Shown here one piece after another: positions 55,285-64,000 of a stretch of DNA of 64,000 nt. The notes under the pieces are model-generated. The model did no database searches and was not told the origin of the DNA. It saw only the letters and a program-made list of their open reading frames with translations. This DNA comes from Parasedimentitalea psychrophila (GTDB taxonomy: Bacteria > Pseudomonadota > Alphaproteobacteria > Rhodobacterales > Rhodobacteraceae), in NCBI RefSeq assembly GCF_030285785.1, contig NZ_CP127247.1:4177501-4241500 (forward strand). Reading direction: 5' to 3'. A program made the translations under genes and the position numbers. Position 1 is the first letter of the stretch. Each line of letters begins with the position of its first letter.

Positions 55285-56973
55285 TTAGAATTGTGACTTC
55301 AGCAATCGCCACAGCAATCCAGGGCTCAGGGTGGCAATCCAGCGAAGATCGACGGGCTGCCCGTCGATCAACACCGCTTTCACCTGCAAATTTGAGATGT
55401 CCGACGGATTGGTGCTGAGAGGGTTGCCATCAAGGATGGTGAAATCAGCCTTTTTGCCGATCTGGATCGAGCCAAACTGGGTCTCTTGGCCCAGCTGCTT
55501 GGCGGCATTCAGGGTCATCGCCGCCAGCGCCTGACGGGCGCTGAGCGATTGATCCGCAGCCACCACCATCCCATTCAGGCTTTTACGGGTGATGGCCGTG
55601 GCCAACGTCTGCATCGGATCTAGGGAGGTCGCGGGATGGTCGCCGTGTAGGGTGACCACAACCCCGGCGGATTGCGCATTGGCGACAGGCATATAGCGAT
55701 CAACCCGCGACGCCCCAAAGATGTTTTGCAGTTGGTCGCCGTAATAGGTGATGTGATCAACAAAGAACCCCAGTGACACGCCAATCTCCCCCGCCCGCAA
55801 AATCTGCTCCTTTGTGATCAGTGCATTATGCTCCAACCGGTGGTTCAAACCCGGAGTGGGGATCTCCCGCGCCAATCTGGCCAATACAGTCAACGCGACA
55901 TCAATGGCCTGCTCACCCTGCACATGCAGCGCAATTTGGCGACCAGACAGGTGATGAGGTCGCAATTTTTCATAGAGCTCATCCTCTTGCAGCAAGACCT
56001 CACCCCGGTGTCCTGCCGACAGTCCCAATGTCTCGGTTGTCAGCGGCGTCACCTCATAGGCGTCACGGGTTGCAGCTCCGCCGGTAAACGGCGATCCATC
56101 CAGCCAGTATTTGCGACCGACAACGGAAATTCTGCTTTGCTGTTTTCGGCGGACATCTTCCTGATCCTCGAGCAGATAGATGAAACTACGCAAAGACGAA
56201 TCCCGCCCGCTGCCGATCCGGTATAATAAACCTACCGGATCCGGGTGGCGCCCAACCGCCCCGGCAATCCCGATGCTGGTAAAGCCTGCTTTGGCATAGG
56301 CCTGATATTGGCGCCGAACCAGCAGTTCAATAATTGCATCCGGCGCCACAGGAATAGCCGCAATCGCCTGATTGACCAGATCCAGCTCTGTAAGCCCGGC
56401 GCCGTGGGACAGCGCAATTCCCGCCGCCTTTAATCCAGCGCTGTTGATAAACGCCTGATGCAGCATCTGGGTCAGCACCAGCAATGGCTTATCCGGAGAA
56501 ATTGCGTCCAACTCCTCCAGTGTTGGTGGGTGCAGCCCGGCAATGGCAATCGGATCCCAGCCAAAGGCGACAATCCACGGCGTCAGCTGCATCCCGTCAG
56601 CCGCACCGTTCAAGGCCGCCATGATCCCCTCTCGCGATGCATAGCGAGAGCCGCCGATGTCCACCGCAGCCCCCAATAATGCGCTGGCGATCGGATGAGT
56701 ATGAGGCTCAACCAGCCCGGGAATGACCGTGCGACCCTGCCGCCGGATCACCGGCGCATTGCTCTGCGACATCAGATCTGCCAGCGAGCCAACAGATTTG
56801 ATAACCGCCCCCTCAATCAGCACCGCCTCGACCTCAGGCTGTTCTGGGTCCATGGTCACAATGGTGCCAGCGGTCAAAATATAAACATCGGGCAATTGCG
56901 GAGGCTGGCTGTACCATAGAAGCGACAGGCCCCCAATGATCATGGTCCCGGCAATCCTGACACTCCAGCGCAT
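55285..56973 (-). CDS. YtcJ-like amidohydrolase, membrane-anchored
   Basis: A 562-residue Amidohydrolase_3 family metal hydrolase. One N-terminal membrane segment (MRWSVRIAGTMIIGGLSLLW) serves as anchor or uncleaved signal. VIPGLVEPHTHPIASALLG has the metal His pair; ALHVQGEQAIDVALTVLAR, NHRLEHNALI and LHGDHPATSLDPMQTLATAI fit the family; the end has the composite beta-domain (FGSIQIGKKADFTILDGNPL). Substrate unknown. It converges on the RamA-like gene. Confidence 0.9.
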   Translation of the reverse strand: MRWSVRIAGTMIIGGLSLLWYSQPPQLPDVYILTAGTIVTMDPEQPEVEAVLIEGAVIKSVGSLADLMSQSNAPVIRRQGRTVIPGLVEPHTHPIASALLGAAVDIGGSRYASREGIMAALNGAADGMQLTPWIVAFGWDPIAIAGLHPPTLEELDAISPDKPLLVLTQMLHQAFINSAGLKAAGIALSHGAGLTELDLVNQAIAAIPVAPDAIIELLVRRQYQAYAKAGFTSIGIAGAVGRHPDPVGLLYRIGSGRDSSLRSFIYLLEDQEDVRRKQQSRISVVGRKYWLDGSPFTGGAATRDAYEVTPLTTETLGLSAGHRGEVLLQEDELYEKLRPHHLSGRQIALHVQGEQAIDVALTVLARLAREIPTPGLNHRLEHNALITKEQILRAGEIGVSLGFFVDHITYYGDQLQNIFGASRVDRYMPVANAQSAGVVVTLHGDHPATSLDPMQTLATAITRKSLNGMVVAADQSLSARQALAAMTLNAAKQLGQETQFGSIQIGKKADFTILDGNPLSTNPSDISNLQVKAVLIDGQPVDLRWIATLSPGLLWRLLKSQF

Positions 56974-57143
56974 TTATCTTCCCCCAGCAAATGTTCAAAA
57001 GAAAGATTTATGCGCCCGTCCCATTTTGTCCACATTGCCCCTAGGTCGCCTTGCGGAATTCGACCCGATTTGGCCTGATTTCCAATTGCGCCTGCCGGAT
57101 GGCCTTGACGCCTCTGAGGTCATCGCATACCCAACAGTTGAGC

Positions 57144-57217
57144 GCGGGTATGGTGAAAAGGTATCACGGCAGCTTCCCAAGCTTTAGTTACGGGTTCAAT
57201 TCCCGTTACCCGCTCCA
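57144..57217 (+). tRNA. tRNA-Gly (anticodon CCC)
   Basis: A 74-base tRNA. Acceptor GCGGGTA pairs with TACCCGC, then TCCA. The anticodon loop TTCCCAA gives CCC, reading GGG. T arm ACGGGTTCAATTCCCGT is normal; the anticodon stem has one mismatch. A degenerate hairpin element follows at 57240. Confidence 0.93.
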
Positions 57218-57239
57218 CTCGACTGCACCTGTACTGGAC

Positions 57240-57274
57240 TGCCCGGCAGGTGATGCTTGCCTCAGCGAGGCGGT
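57240..57274 (+). repeat. Degenerate hairpin element, copy 6
   Basis: TGCCCGGCAG (same ten bases as copies 2 and 4) followed by GTGATGCTTGC (same eleven as copy 3), then CTCAG and CGAGGCGG. It lies 22 bases past the tRNA-Gly 3' end and interrupts no gene. Confidence 0.5.
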
Positions 57275-57432
57275 CTTCTGCCGTACTTTGGCGGCCATTT
57301 GGCAAGCGACGCATGGCTCAAGCCTGTCCTACGGCACCGCTTTGACACCGGCAAACCGGAGAACCAGTTTCTGGGGCGGACCAATTTCTGGGTGCCGCTT
57401 ACCCGGCCAGACAAAGACCCATGCACCGGTGG

Positions 57433-57825
57433 TTACTTGGCGACAATCAAGGTGTAGAACAGGTGTTCATGGTCGATAGATCCCGGGTTGGAAAGTGTCA
57501 CTTGATGACCGGGAATGGTGGACCAGCGGTCACCCGCTTTGAAGGTAACCTCAGCGCCGGTTGTGTGATTGACCACCAGCAGTTCCCCCATCGTACCTTG
57601 ACACACACTCTGTGCCGGCACGGTGGTAGACCAAGAGGCGCCTGGTTTCAAAGTAATCTTGCGGAACAGAATTTTTTCGACGCCCGCTGTGTTAGAAGGA
57701 TATTCGGCCATCACCTCGATGGCAACGCCTGCCGCCACATCCTGAGCTAGGCCGGTGCCGGGCACTGCCAATGATGTGATGGCTAAAACACTTGCTGCGA
57801 TGAACATTTTTGAGAAACGTAACAC
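57433..57825 (-). CDS. Secreted cupin-like protein
   Basis: A 130-residue exported protein. The start is the GTG at 57825 with GGGGAG before it, giving a Sec signal (RFSKMFIAASVLAITSLAVP, cleavage near GLAQ). The mature part is a single beta-barrel: KILFRKITLKPGASWSTTVP, GTMGELLVVNHTTGAEVTFK, AGDRWSTIPGHQVTLSNPGS. It looks like a cupin without the usual metal His set. Role unknown. Confidence 0.78.
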   Translation of the reverse strand: MLRFSKMFIAASVLAITSLAVPGTGLAQDVAAGVAIEVMAEYPSNTAGVEKILFRKITLKPGASWSTTVPAQSVCQGTMGELLVVNHTTGAEVTFKAGDRWSTIPGHQVTLSNPGSIDHEHLFYTLIVAK

Positions 57826-58133
57826 CTCAATCTCCCCTGAAAGGTGAAAGTTGTGCTGCTCGAAGCCCTCAAATAGATGTGACAAACATAGCGCTCAATC
57901 GAGGTTTGGCAATATTTTGCCCTAGGCTGGTTCAAAAAAACACCCGCAACGGAGTGTTTTCTGCCGCTGCAGATGATCCCCCCACCTCGTACTCACCACC
58001 CAATGACGGGCTTCTTTAACGATGGAGAGATCACCTCCCATTTGTTGCAAGAGGCGACCGGTTGGGTAGAACTAGGGCCGCGGATCTGGTGCGGCGTTCT
58101 GCTGTCGACAACTGCCATGGCGAACGGGATCGA

Positions 58134-59009
58134 TTACAGTGATTGTTCTTGCGAAGGGCCAGACAACCGTTGATGGGGTGGCAATAAATCGGCCAACAGG
58201 GTGTCTTTGACCGTGCAGGCGCTGTCAATTTCATTGAATAGCTCGATGGACCGATTTTCATCGAACAGCGGATCGATCACATCACCCCGCCGCATCTTGA
58301 CGGTTTGCCAGAAAGACAGGCTTTGATTGATGTAGTGATTGAGTTGGAAAATGTAGTTGGCGGATATGGTTCGTGACGAACAGACCCCTTTGATCGAGTG
58401 TACCTGCAAGTTGGATTTTACCTTGATTTCACTGGTCCGGCAGATCCACTTTTGAAACCTGTGATCCTCCAAATCCGGCTGTCGCATCAAAAGAGTTGAC
58501 CGAAGATCCTGCGGGTGATCGCGGCAACCACTGCTGCCAAAAATTGTCCAATTTGCATAAATAACATCCACATGCCGGAAGCGTGCCATCTCATCGCTCA
58601 ATTTATGTCCGGATTTACAGATCCAAAACTCGTCCAAATCGGCGACAAGCAGCCACTCGCAGTTTTGCTTGATTCGGAATGTCCGGAATGCCGCCCAGTA
58701 ATGATCAAGCTGGGCGTGCGGCCGGTTCAAACTGATGCATTTCACCAAGCCGCTTTCGATCCAGGGTTGCACTTTGGCGAGGCTATCGTCGGTGCTGCCA
58801 TTGTCGATCAGATATATGGTGCCGACGCCCTGCCATTCATAATGCCTGATCCACTCTTCGATGTTGAGAGTTTCATTTTTCATGATGGCCAATACACCCA
58901 ATGTATTGGGTTTTTCGGGCGTTCTGAGCTGGCGTTTTGCCCGTTGCAGACTATGTCTGTCTCTGTTCCATTTCCGAAATTTGGTAATAGCACTAAATTT
59001 TTTCTTCAT
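58134..59009 (-). CDS. Glycosyltransferase family 2/92-like protein
   Basis: A roughly 291-residue protein of the DUF23/GT92-type group. VLAIMKNETLNIEEWIRHYE and IYLIDNGSTDDSLAKVQPWI give the nucleotide-binding half; LLVADLDEFWICKSG carries the DxD metal motif. The C-terminal half is variable (HSIKGVCSSRTISANYIF). An ATG 12 bases upstream is an alternative. Similar proteins are common near surface polysaccharide genes, but none are here. Confidence 0.85.
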   Translation of the reverse strand: MKKKFSAITKFRKWNRDRHSLQRAKRQLRTPEKPNTLGVLAIMKNETLNIEEWIRHYEWQGVGTIYLIDNGSTDDSLAKVQPWIESGLVKCISLNRPHAQLDHYWAAFRTFRIKQNCEWLLVADLDEFWICKSGHKLSDEMARFRHVDVIYANWTIFGSSGCRDHPQDLRSTLLMRQPDLEDHRFQKWICRTSEIKVKSNLQVHSIKGVCSSRTISANYIFQLNHYINQSLSFWQTVKMRRGDVIDPLFDENRSIELFNEIDSACTVKDTLLADLLPPHQRLSGPSQEQSL

Positions 59010-59286
59010 GGATGTACCCAACTAGGCGTATAACGCCGGCAAAAACATTCCCTATGCTTAGCCAGTCACATCAAAAAGAAACAGCTGAACTGCGCCTTAA
59101 TAAAGAAATCGGTTCAATCACCGATCAGGTCTGGCCGCACAGACAGGTGATCCGGATCGAAACCGTCAGGCCAGGTAATCCCCCTTTGGGTTCTGTGGAG
59201 CTCTGCCCTGACTTTCGGCTTGATCCTTACCGGCCTGAAGGCCCTTCAGTCCGGGCCGGGTGGCTGTTTTATGCAAAATGGCTTAC

Positions 59287-59958
59287 TCAAGGGGCCCAAT
59301 GAACCGTCATTGCCGTCAAAACGGCCCCAATGGGAGCCTCCTCAGCTGGTAACAACAGGGCGCGCTGCAGCGCCTTTCGCTTCTCCGCGCCATAGATCAC
59401 CAGGTGTTTGGATATCGCCGCGTCCAACACCCGTGCAGACAGGCTGATGCGCGCCTCAGGCTGACTATCGGGTCGCAAGATTGCCAGGGCTGGCGCTGTA
59501 GGTTCGAGAGCCGCCCTAAGCCCCTGCACCCCCGGAAACAGCGAAGCCGTATGCATATCTTCGCCCATGCCCAACAGCAGAACCGATATCGGCAAGTCCG
59601 AGGAAATCGAGGCCTCAATACCGCCAATAGCGTCCTCGGGGTCTTGGTTCTGAACGTAAAAAGGAACAAATTTTGCCGCCGCCGCGCGATTTACCAGCAG
59701 TCGTTCGCGGATCATGCGCGCATTTGAACGGTCACTGTTGCTATCCACCCAACGCTCGTCGGTCGCCATCACCCGTATGCGCGACCACGCCAGATCGGCC
59801 GCACAGAGATCGTCGAAAATCGGGGCCGGCGTCGTCCCCCCCGCCACCGCAACAGAGGCCGTTTCATGGCTGAGCAAATGGGTATTGAGATCCTCCGCTA
59901 TTTGATTTGCCACGTCGATCGCCAACATGTCACGATCTGCATATTCGATAATATTCAT
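59287..59958 (-). CDS. pgl: 6-phosphogluconolactonase
   Basis: A 223-residue enzyme of the pentose phosphate or Entner-Doudoroff entry. VAVAGGTTPAPIFDDLCAAD is the phosphate site opening; RVMATDERWVDSNSDRSNAR, VLLLGMGEDMHTASLFPG and LSARVLDAAISKHLVIYGAE are diagnostic. Length normal. In many relatives it lies with zwf or pgi, but here it stands alone. Confidence 0.95.
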   Translation of the reverse strand: MNIIEYADRDMLAIDVANQIAEDLNTHLLSHETASVAVAGGTTPAPIFDDLCAADLAWSRIRVMATDERWVDSNSDRSNARMIRERLLVNRAAAAKFVPFYVQNQDPEDAIGGIEASISSDLPISVLLLGMGEDMHTASLFPGVQGLRAALEPTAPALAILRPDSQPEARISLSARVLDAAISKHLVIYGAEKRKALQRALLLPAEEAPIGAVLTAMTVHWAP

Positions 59959-60153
59959 GGGACACCCCTCCCGTTTTTAACGTAAATTCGGGCGCCTCAG
60001 CCCATTGCCGTCATCGGCCCTATGATAACGCTATCATAGGGTTTAGGCCGAACGCCGCAGGATTACCAACTGGCAATCTGTTGCAACCGCCTGCTCACAA
60101 AAATTTGTAGCCCAAAGAGATTTCACTTCCGCAACAGTATCGTCTAAACATTG

Positions 60154-61134
60154 ATGGCAAAAACCGCTTGGATCGCCTTGATGAAAGACCTGCCCCAAAC
60201 CACAGCCAATGTTGGAAAGTTTCAGCATAGCCATGTCACGGCCAACGGCGAGTCCCGTGCGGTAGTCGCTCTCAGCCACCCCGAAACACTGTGGTTCAAC
60301 ACGGGGACGCTCTGCAATATTGAGTGCACAAACTGTTATATCCTCAGTTCGCCAAGCAACGATGCCCTTGTCTATTTAAATTCAGATGAGGTTCGGAACT
60401 ATCTTGATCAGGTTGATTTGAGAAACTGGCCAATCAAGGAAATTGGTTTCACTGGCGGTGAGCCTTTTATGAATCCTCAGATGATCGACATGGCCCGCGC
60501 GGCCCTTCAACGGGGCTATAGGGTTCTGATCCTGACCAATGCCATGCAACCGATGATGCGCAAAACCGTCCAGACTGGTCTGCGACAGCTGATTTGCGAT
60601 TTTCCGGGCAAACTGGAACTGCGGGTCTCTCTGGACCATTTTTCCGCCGAGTTTCATGATGCAGAGCGCGGAGTTGGCAGCTTCCAAAAGACAGTACAGG
60701 GCATGCATTGGTTACAAGAGAACGGGTTCACCCTGGCGGTTGCGGGGCGCGGACAATGGGGCAAAAGCGACGCCGATTGCCGATCCGGATATGCCGCCCT
60801 ATTTGCAGAACAAGGGTTTGACATTGATGCCAATAACCCCAGTCAAACAGTTCTGTTTCCAGAAATGGACGAAACTGTGGAAGTCCCCGAGATAACCACT
60901 GCCTGCTGGGGGATATTGGGGAAATCGCCAAAGGACGTCATGTGTTCCTCCTCTCGCATGGTGGTGAAACGCAAGGGCGCCTCAGAGCCAACCGTCGTGG
61001 CCTGCACATTATTGCCCTATACACCAGAATTCGATTTGGGCCCGTCTTTGCAAGATGCAGAACAAGACATCGCCCTGAACCATCCCCATTGCGCAAAATT
61101 CTGCGTGCTGGGTGGGGCGAGCTGTTCCGCCTGA
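60154..61134 (+). CDS. Radical SAM protein
   Basis: A radical SAM enzyme of about 326 residues. The cluster motif is TLCNIECTNCY (C-x3-C-x2-C), followed by IGFTGGEPFMNPQMI (GGE) and a partial TIM barrel. A C-terminal CSSSRMVVK and HPHCAKFCVLGGASC region has extra cysteines, which could bind a second cluster or serve as a SPASM-like end. Reaction unknown. Start uncertain: 60154 or the ATG at 60181. Confidence 0.85.
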   Translation: MAKTAWIALMKDLPQTTANVGKFQHSHVTANGESRAVVALSHPETLWFNTGTLCNIECTNCYILSSPSNDALVYLNSDEVRNYLDQVDLRNWPIKEIGFTGGEPFMNPQMIDMARAALQRGYRVLILTNAMQPMMRKTVQTGLRQLICDFPGKLELRVSLDHFSAEFHDAERGVGSFQKTVQGMHWLQENGFTLAVAGRGQWGKSDADCRSGYAALFAEQGFDIDANNPSQTVLFPEMDETVEVPEITTACWGILGKSPKDVMCSSSRMVVKRKGASEPTVVACTLLPYTPEFDLGPSLQDAEQDIALNHPHCAKFCVLGGASCSA

Positions 61135-61212
61135 TCCAGACCGCGGGTTTTGACCGATCTGGGCAATCCGGTTCAAAGCTCGGGGTAGCCGTAATTATTG
61201 GCAAATCATCTG

Positions 61213-61482
61213 CTAGTGCAGCGTCAATATTCCCGTCACATTGCGCCACTGCCCGGAACTGAGCAATTTGCGGTGACAAAACCGCACCGAATGAAGCGGT
61301 CCCTCGATTTCACGCTGCCAGAACTCGATAAATTCAAACAGCTTGGGGTGATCCGGCATCAGATCATAATCCTGCCAGACATATGTGTTCAGCACATGAA
61401 TATAATCCGGCATGTGATAGGTGAATTCCGCAGTGGTCAGACCATAGCCCTTTAGCATCAATTCGGTCTCTGATGGCTCCAT
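61213..61482 (-). CDS. usg: Usg family protein
   Basis: An 89-residue protein, MEPSETELMLKGYGLTTAEF, then TYHMPDYIHVLNTYVWQDYD, PDHPKLFEFIEFWQREIEG and HSVRFCHRKLLSSGQWRN. It matches the small Usg family of Alphaproteobacteria, function unknown. The start at 61482 has GGGAGG before it, so the long upstream frame is rejected. Divergent from gyrA. Confidence 0.88.
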   Translation of the reverse strand: MEPSETELMLKGYGLTTAEFTYHMPDYIHVLNTYVWQDYDLMPDHPKLFEFIEFWQREIEGPLHSVRFCHRKLLSSGQWRNVTGILTLH

Positions 61483-61676
61483 CTTTGCCTCCCGTATTTG
61501 GATATGTCCAACAAAGGTAGCCCGAAAATGGTTAATTTTAGGCCAAAACCAACGCGTTGCAGCCATTTTGGTGGAGAAATGCCTGTCAGAAACTCTGCTT
61601 GCTTGCGCCCCATATGCCCTCTCTGATAGGGTGCATCCACAAGATATAGACCCATCAATAACAACGGGCAGCAAAC

Positions 61677-64000
61677 GTGAGCGATACGCCGGAAACTCCT
61701 GAAAATATGGATGAAACTCCTCCTTCTCGGCCGATTTATGATGGTCCTTCCGTCTCTATCGAATCCGAGATGCGGACCTCCTATCTCGACTATGCGATGT
61801 CTGTCATCGTCAGCCGTGCCATTCCTGACTTGCGGGACGGTCTAAAACCGGTGCATCGCCGCATTCTTTATGCGATGCACGAGACCCACAACACCCACGA
61901 CAAGTCTTACCGCAAATCGGCCCGCCCGGTTGGCGATGTGATGGGTAAATACCACCCGCATGGCGATAGCGCGATCTATGATGCGCTGGTTAGAATGGCG
62001 CAGGACTTCTCGATGTCGCTGCCGCTGCTGGATGGGCAGGGCAACTTTGGCTCGATGGACGGCGATAACGCCGCGGCGATGCGCTATACCGAAGTGCGGA
62101 TGGACAAGCCGGCTGCCTATTTACTGAGCGACATCGACAAAGATACTGTCGATTTTCAGGACAACTATGATGGCAAGGACCGGGAACCAACGGTTCTGCC
62201 CGCCCGTTTCCCCAACATGCTGGTCAATGGTGCCGGTGGTATTGCTGTTGGCATGGCCACCAATATTCCGCCGCATAATCTGGGCGAAGTGATCAACGCC
62301 ACCCTGGCGCTGATCGAGGATCCGGATCTGACCAGCGAACAGCTGATCGACTATGTTCCCGGCCCCGATTTCCCCACCGGTGGGGTGATGCTGGGCCGGA
62401 CTGGCGCCCGCAAGGCCTATCTCGAAGGCCGTGGCTCGGTGATCATTCGTTCCAAAACCCGGGTCGAGGAGATCCGCCGCGATCGCTATGCGATCATTGT
62501 CGACGAGATTCCCTATCAGGTGAACAAGGCGGCGATGATCGAAAAGATCGCCGAGCAGGTGCGCGACAAGAAAATCGAGGGCGTGGCCCACGTTCAGGAT
62601 GAATCTGATCGCAACGGCGTCCGCGTGGTGATTGAGCTGAAACGGGATGCCACCGCCGAGGTGGTGATGAACCAACTGTTCCGGTTCACCCCCATGCAGA
62701 CCTATTTTGGCTGCAACATGCTGGCGCTGAACGGTGGCCGGCCGGAAACCCTGACCCTGCGTCGGTTCCTGACTTCGTTCCTGGATTTCCGCGAAGATGT
62801 GGTGGCACGACGCACTGCCTATCTGCTGCGCAAAGCCCGCGAACGCAGTCATATGCTGTGCGGTCTGGCCGTCGCCGTCACCAATATTGACGAGATTGTC
62901 GCCACCATTCGGCAATCGGCAGATGCTGCTGAGGCGCGTGAAAAGCTAATGACCCGGCGTTGGCCGGCCCAGCCGATCTTGGAATATATCGCGCTGATCG
63001 ACGATCCGACCCATACCGCCAACGACGATGGCACCTACAACCTGTCCGAAGCCCAGGCCCGCGCCATTCTGGAACTGCGCCTGCAGCGCCTGACCCAGAT
63101 CGGGGTCAAGGAAGTCACCGACGAGCTGAGGGAACTGGCTGGCAAGATCAAGGAATACCTTGAGATTCTCGGCTCACGCGAACGCATCATGGGCATCATC
63201 TCGGATGAACTGACCGAGGTGCGCGACCAATTCGCGGTGCCGCGCCGCACCCAGATAGTCGATTGGTCCGGTGACATGGACGACGAGGATCTGATCGAAC
63301 GTGAGGACATGGTGGTGACCGTGACCTCAGGCGGTTACATCAAACGCACGCCGCTGGCTGATTTCCGCGCTCAGAAACGCGGCGGCAAGGGTGTGTCGGG
63401 CATGCAGACCAAGGAAGAGGATGTCATCACCACCCTCTTTGTGGCCAATACCCATACCCAGCTGCTGTTTTTCACCACCGATGGCATGGTCTACAAGCTG
63501 AAAACCTGGCGGCTGCCGCAGGGTGGCCGCACCGCCAAGGGTAAGGCGGTGGTCAATATCCTGCCGATCCCACCCGGCGTGTCGATCGCGGCCATCATGC
63601 CGGTAGACGTGCCCGAGGACGACTGGGCCAAGCTGCAGATCATCTTTGCCACCACTGCGGGTGATGTCCGGCGCAATGCGCTGTCGGATTTCGTCAACGT
63701 CAAACGCAACGGCAAGATCGCCATGGACCTGCCCGAGGGGGTTGAGATGGTCAATGCGCGGATCTGTTCCGAACACGACGATGTCATGCTGGTGACCAAT
63801 GCCGGCCGAGCCATCCGATTCTCGACCACCGATGTGCGGGTGTTCAAGGGTCGCAAATCCACTGGTGTGCGGGGCATCCGCCTGACCGACGACAACCGTG
63901 TGGTGTCGATGTCGGTGATCCGCCACTTTGAGGCGACATCAGACGAGCGGACCGCTTATTTGAAGATGCGCCGGGCGGTGGCCGGTCTGGCCGATGATGC
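61677..64000 (+). CDS. gyrA: DNA gyrase subunit A (partial, runs off right edge)
   Basis: A GTG start begins [20 protein letters not shown], an unusual acidic lead before the standard [20 protein letters not shown]. About 774 codons are present and the frame is open at the window end. The quinolone region reads [20 protein letters not shown] with Ser98 and Asp102 in the wild-type (sensitive) state; the catalytic Tyr is Y137 in AMRYTEVRM. The C-terminal beta-pinwheel has its GyrA box at [10 protein letters not shown]. Confidence 0.97.
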   Translation, partial: MSDTPETPENMDETPPSRPIYDGPSVSIESEMRTSYLDYAMSVIVSRAIPDLRDGLKPVHRRILYAMHETHNTHDKSYRKSARPVGDVMGKYHPHGDSAIYDALVRMAQDFSMSLPLLDGQGNFGSMDGDNAAAMRYTEVRMDKPAAYLLSDIDKDTVDFQDNYDGKDREPTVLPARFPNMLVNGAGGIAVGMATNIPPHNLGEVINATLALIEDPDLTSEQLIDYVPGPDFPTGGVMLGRTGARKAYLEGRGSVIIRSKTRVEEIRRDRYAIIVDEIPYQVNKAAMIEKIAEQVRDKKIEGVAHVQDESDRNGVRVVIELKRDATAEVVMNQLFRFTPMQTYFGCNMLALNGGRPETLTLRRFLTSFLDFREDVVARRTAYLLRKARERSHMLCGLAVAVTNIDEIVATIRQSADAAEAREKLMTRRWPAQPILEYIALIDDPTHTANDDGTYNLSEAQARAILELRLQRLTQIGVKEVTDELRELAGKIKEYLEILGSRERIMGIISDELTEVRDQFAVPRRTQIVDWSGDMDDEDLIEREDMVVTVTSGGYIKRTPLADFRAQKRGGKGVSGMQTKEEDVITTLFVANTHTQLLFFTTDGMVYKLKTWRLPQGGRTAKGKAVVNILPIPPGVSIAAIMPVDVPEDDWAKLQIIFATTAGDVRRNALSDFVNVKRNGKIAMDLPEGVEMVNARICSEHDDVMLVTNAGRAIRFSTTDVRVFKGRKSTGVRGIRLTDDNRVVSMSVIRHFEATSDERTAYLKMRRAVAGLADD

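Noticed and set aside
59054-59302. Possible 82-residue protein convergent with pgl
   Set aside because: No binding site, no recognisable domain, and it overlaps the end of pgl; composition is not decisive.
60043-60279. Minus-strand frame across the radical SAM gene start
   Set aside because: It overlaps the start of a clear radical SAM gene and has no independent support.

Overview
The window looks like a chromosome segment of a marine alphaproteobacterium of the Roseobacter group (Rhodobacteraceae). The support is a CckA-type hybrid kinase, a suf operon led by an Rrf2/IscR-like regulator without the usual cysteine cluster, an Iron-Rhodo-box-like palindrome, a GTTC-N7-GTTC SOS box at recA, a Usg-family protein and a RamA-like corrinoid activator. 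No species call is possible from sequence reading alone.

Positions 1-18,097 are an eroded accessory zone. It holds an IS110 element, a dead IS30 element, an IS3-family element carrying a second IS3-family element inside it, and a third, intact IS3-family element that splits a DUF1254/DUF1214 gene. Between them lie a GNAT acetyltransferase, a four-gene operon of three tiny proteins and a HEPN-motif protein (4,917-6,218), aquaporin Z, a cold-shock protein, RlmF and a DUF3137 membrane protein. Spacers are full of one degenerate intergenic repeat. Three of the dead transposase genes carry 37-42 bp hairpin insertions with conserved flanks and covarying stems; a further exact-length copy forms the end of the IS110 transposase frame.

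Positions 18,098-29,240 form an 11.1-kb integrated element bounded by a 16-bp direct repeat of the 3' end of tRNA-Ser(CGA). It encodes a tyrosine integrase, the remains of a second integrase, an AlpA-like regulator, a RepA-type ATPase next to a cluster of GTTAC repeats, an HK97 major capsid protein and a P27-type small terminase, but no portal, protease, large terminase or tail genes. That is the layout of a capsid-encoding phage satellite. Its largest cargo is a 952-residue NACHT NTPase of the type linked to anti-phage defence.

From 29,226 rightwards the sequence is dense core genome: tRNA-Ser; the suf Fe-S assembly operon on the minus strand (regulator, NifS-like desulfurase, sufB, sufC, sufD, two membrane proteins, sufS); an alpha/beta hydrolase, a small protein and a tandem HD-domain protein; a glutamine amidotransferase; an SMR transporter; typA; alaS; recA; a sulfotransferase-like protein; cckA; an RsmB-type methyltransferase; guaB; a RamA-like protein; an amidohydrolase; tRNA-Gly(CCC); a secreted cupin-like protein; a glycosyltransferase; pgl; a radical SAM protein; usg; and gyrA, which runs off the right edge.
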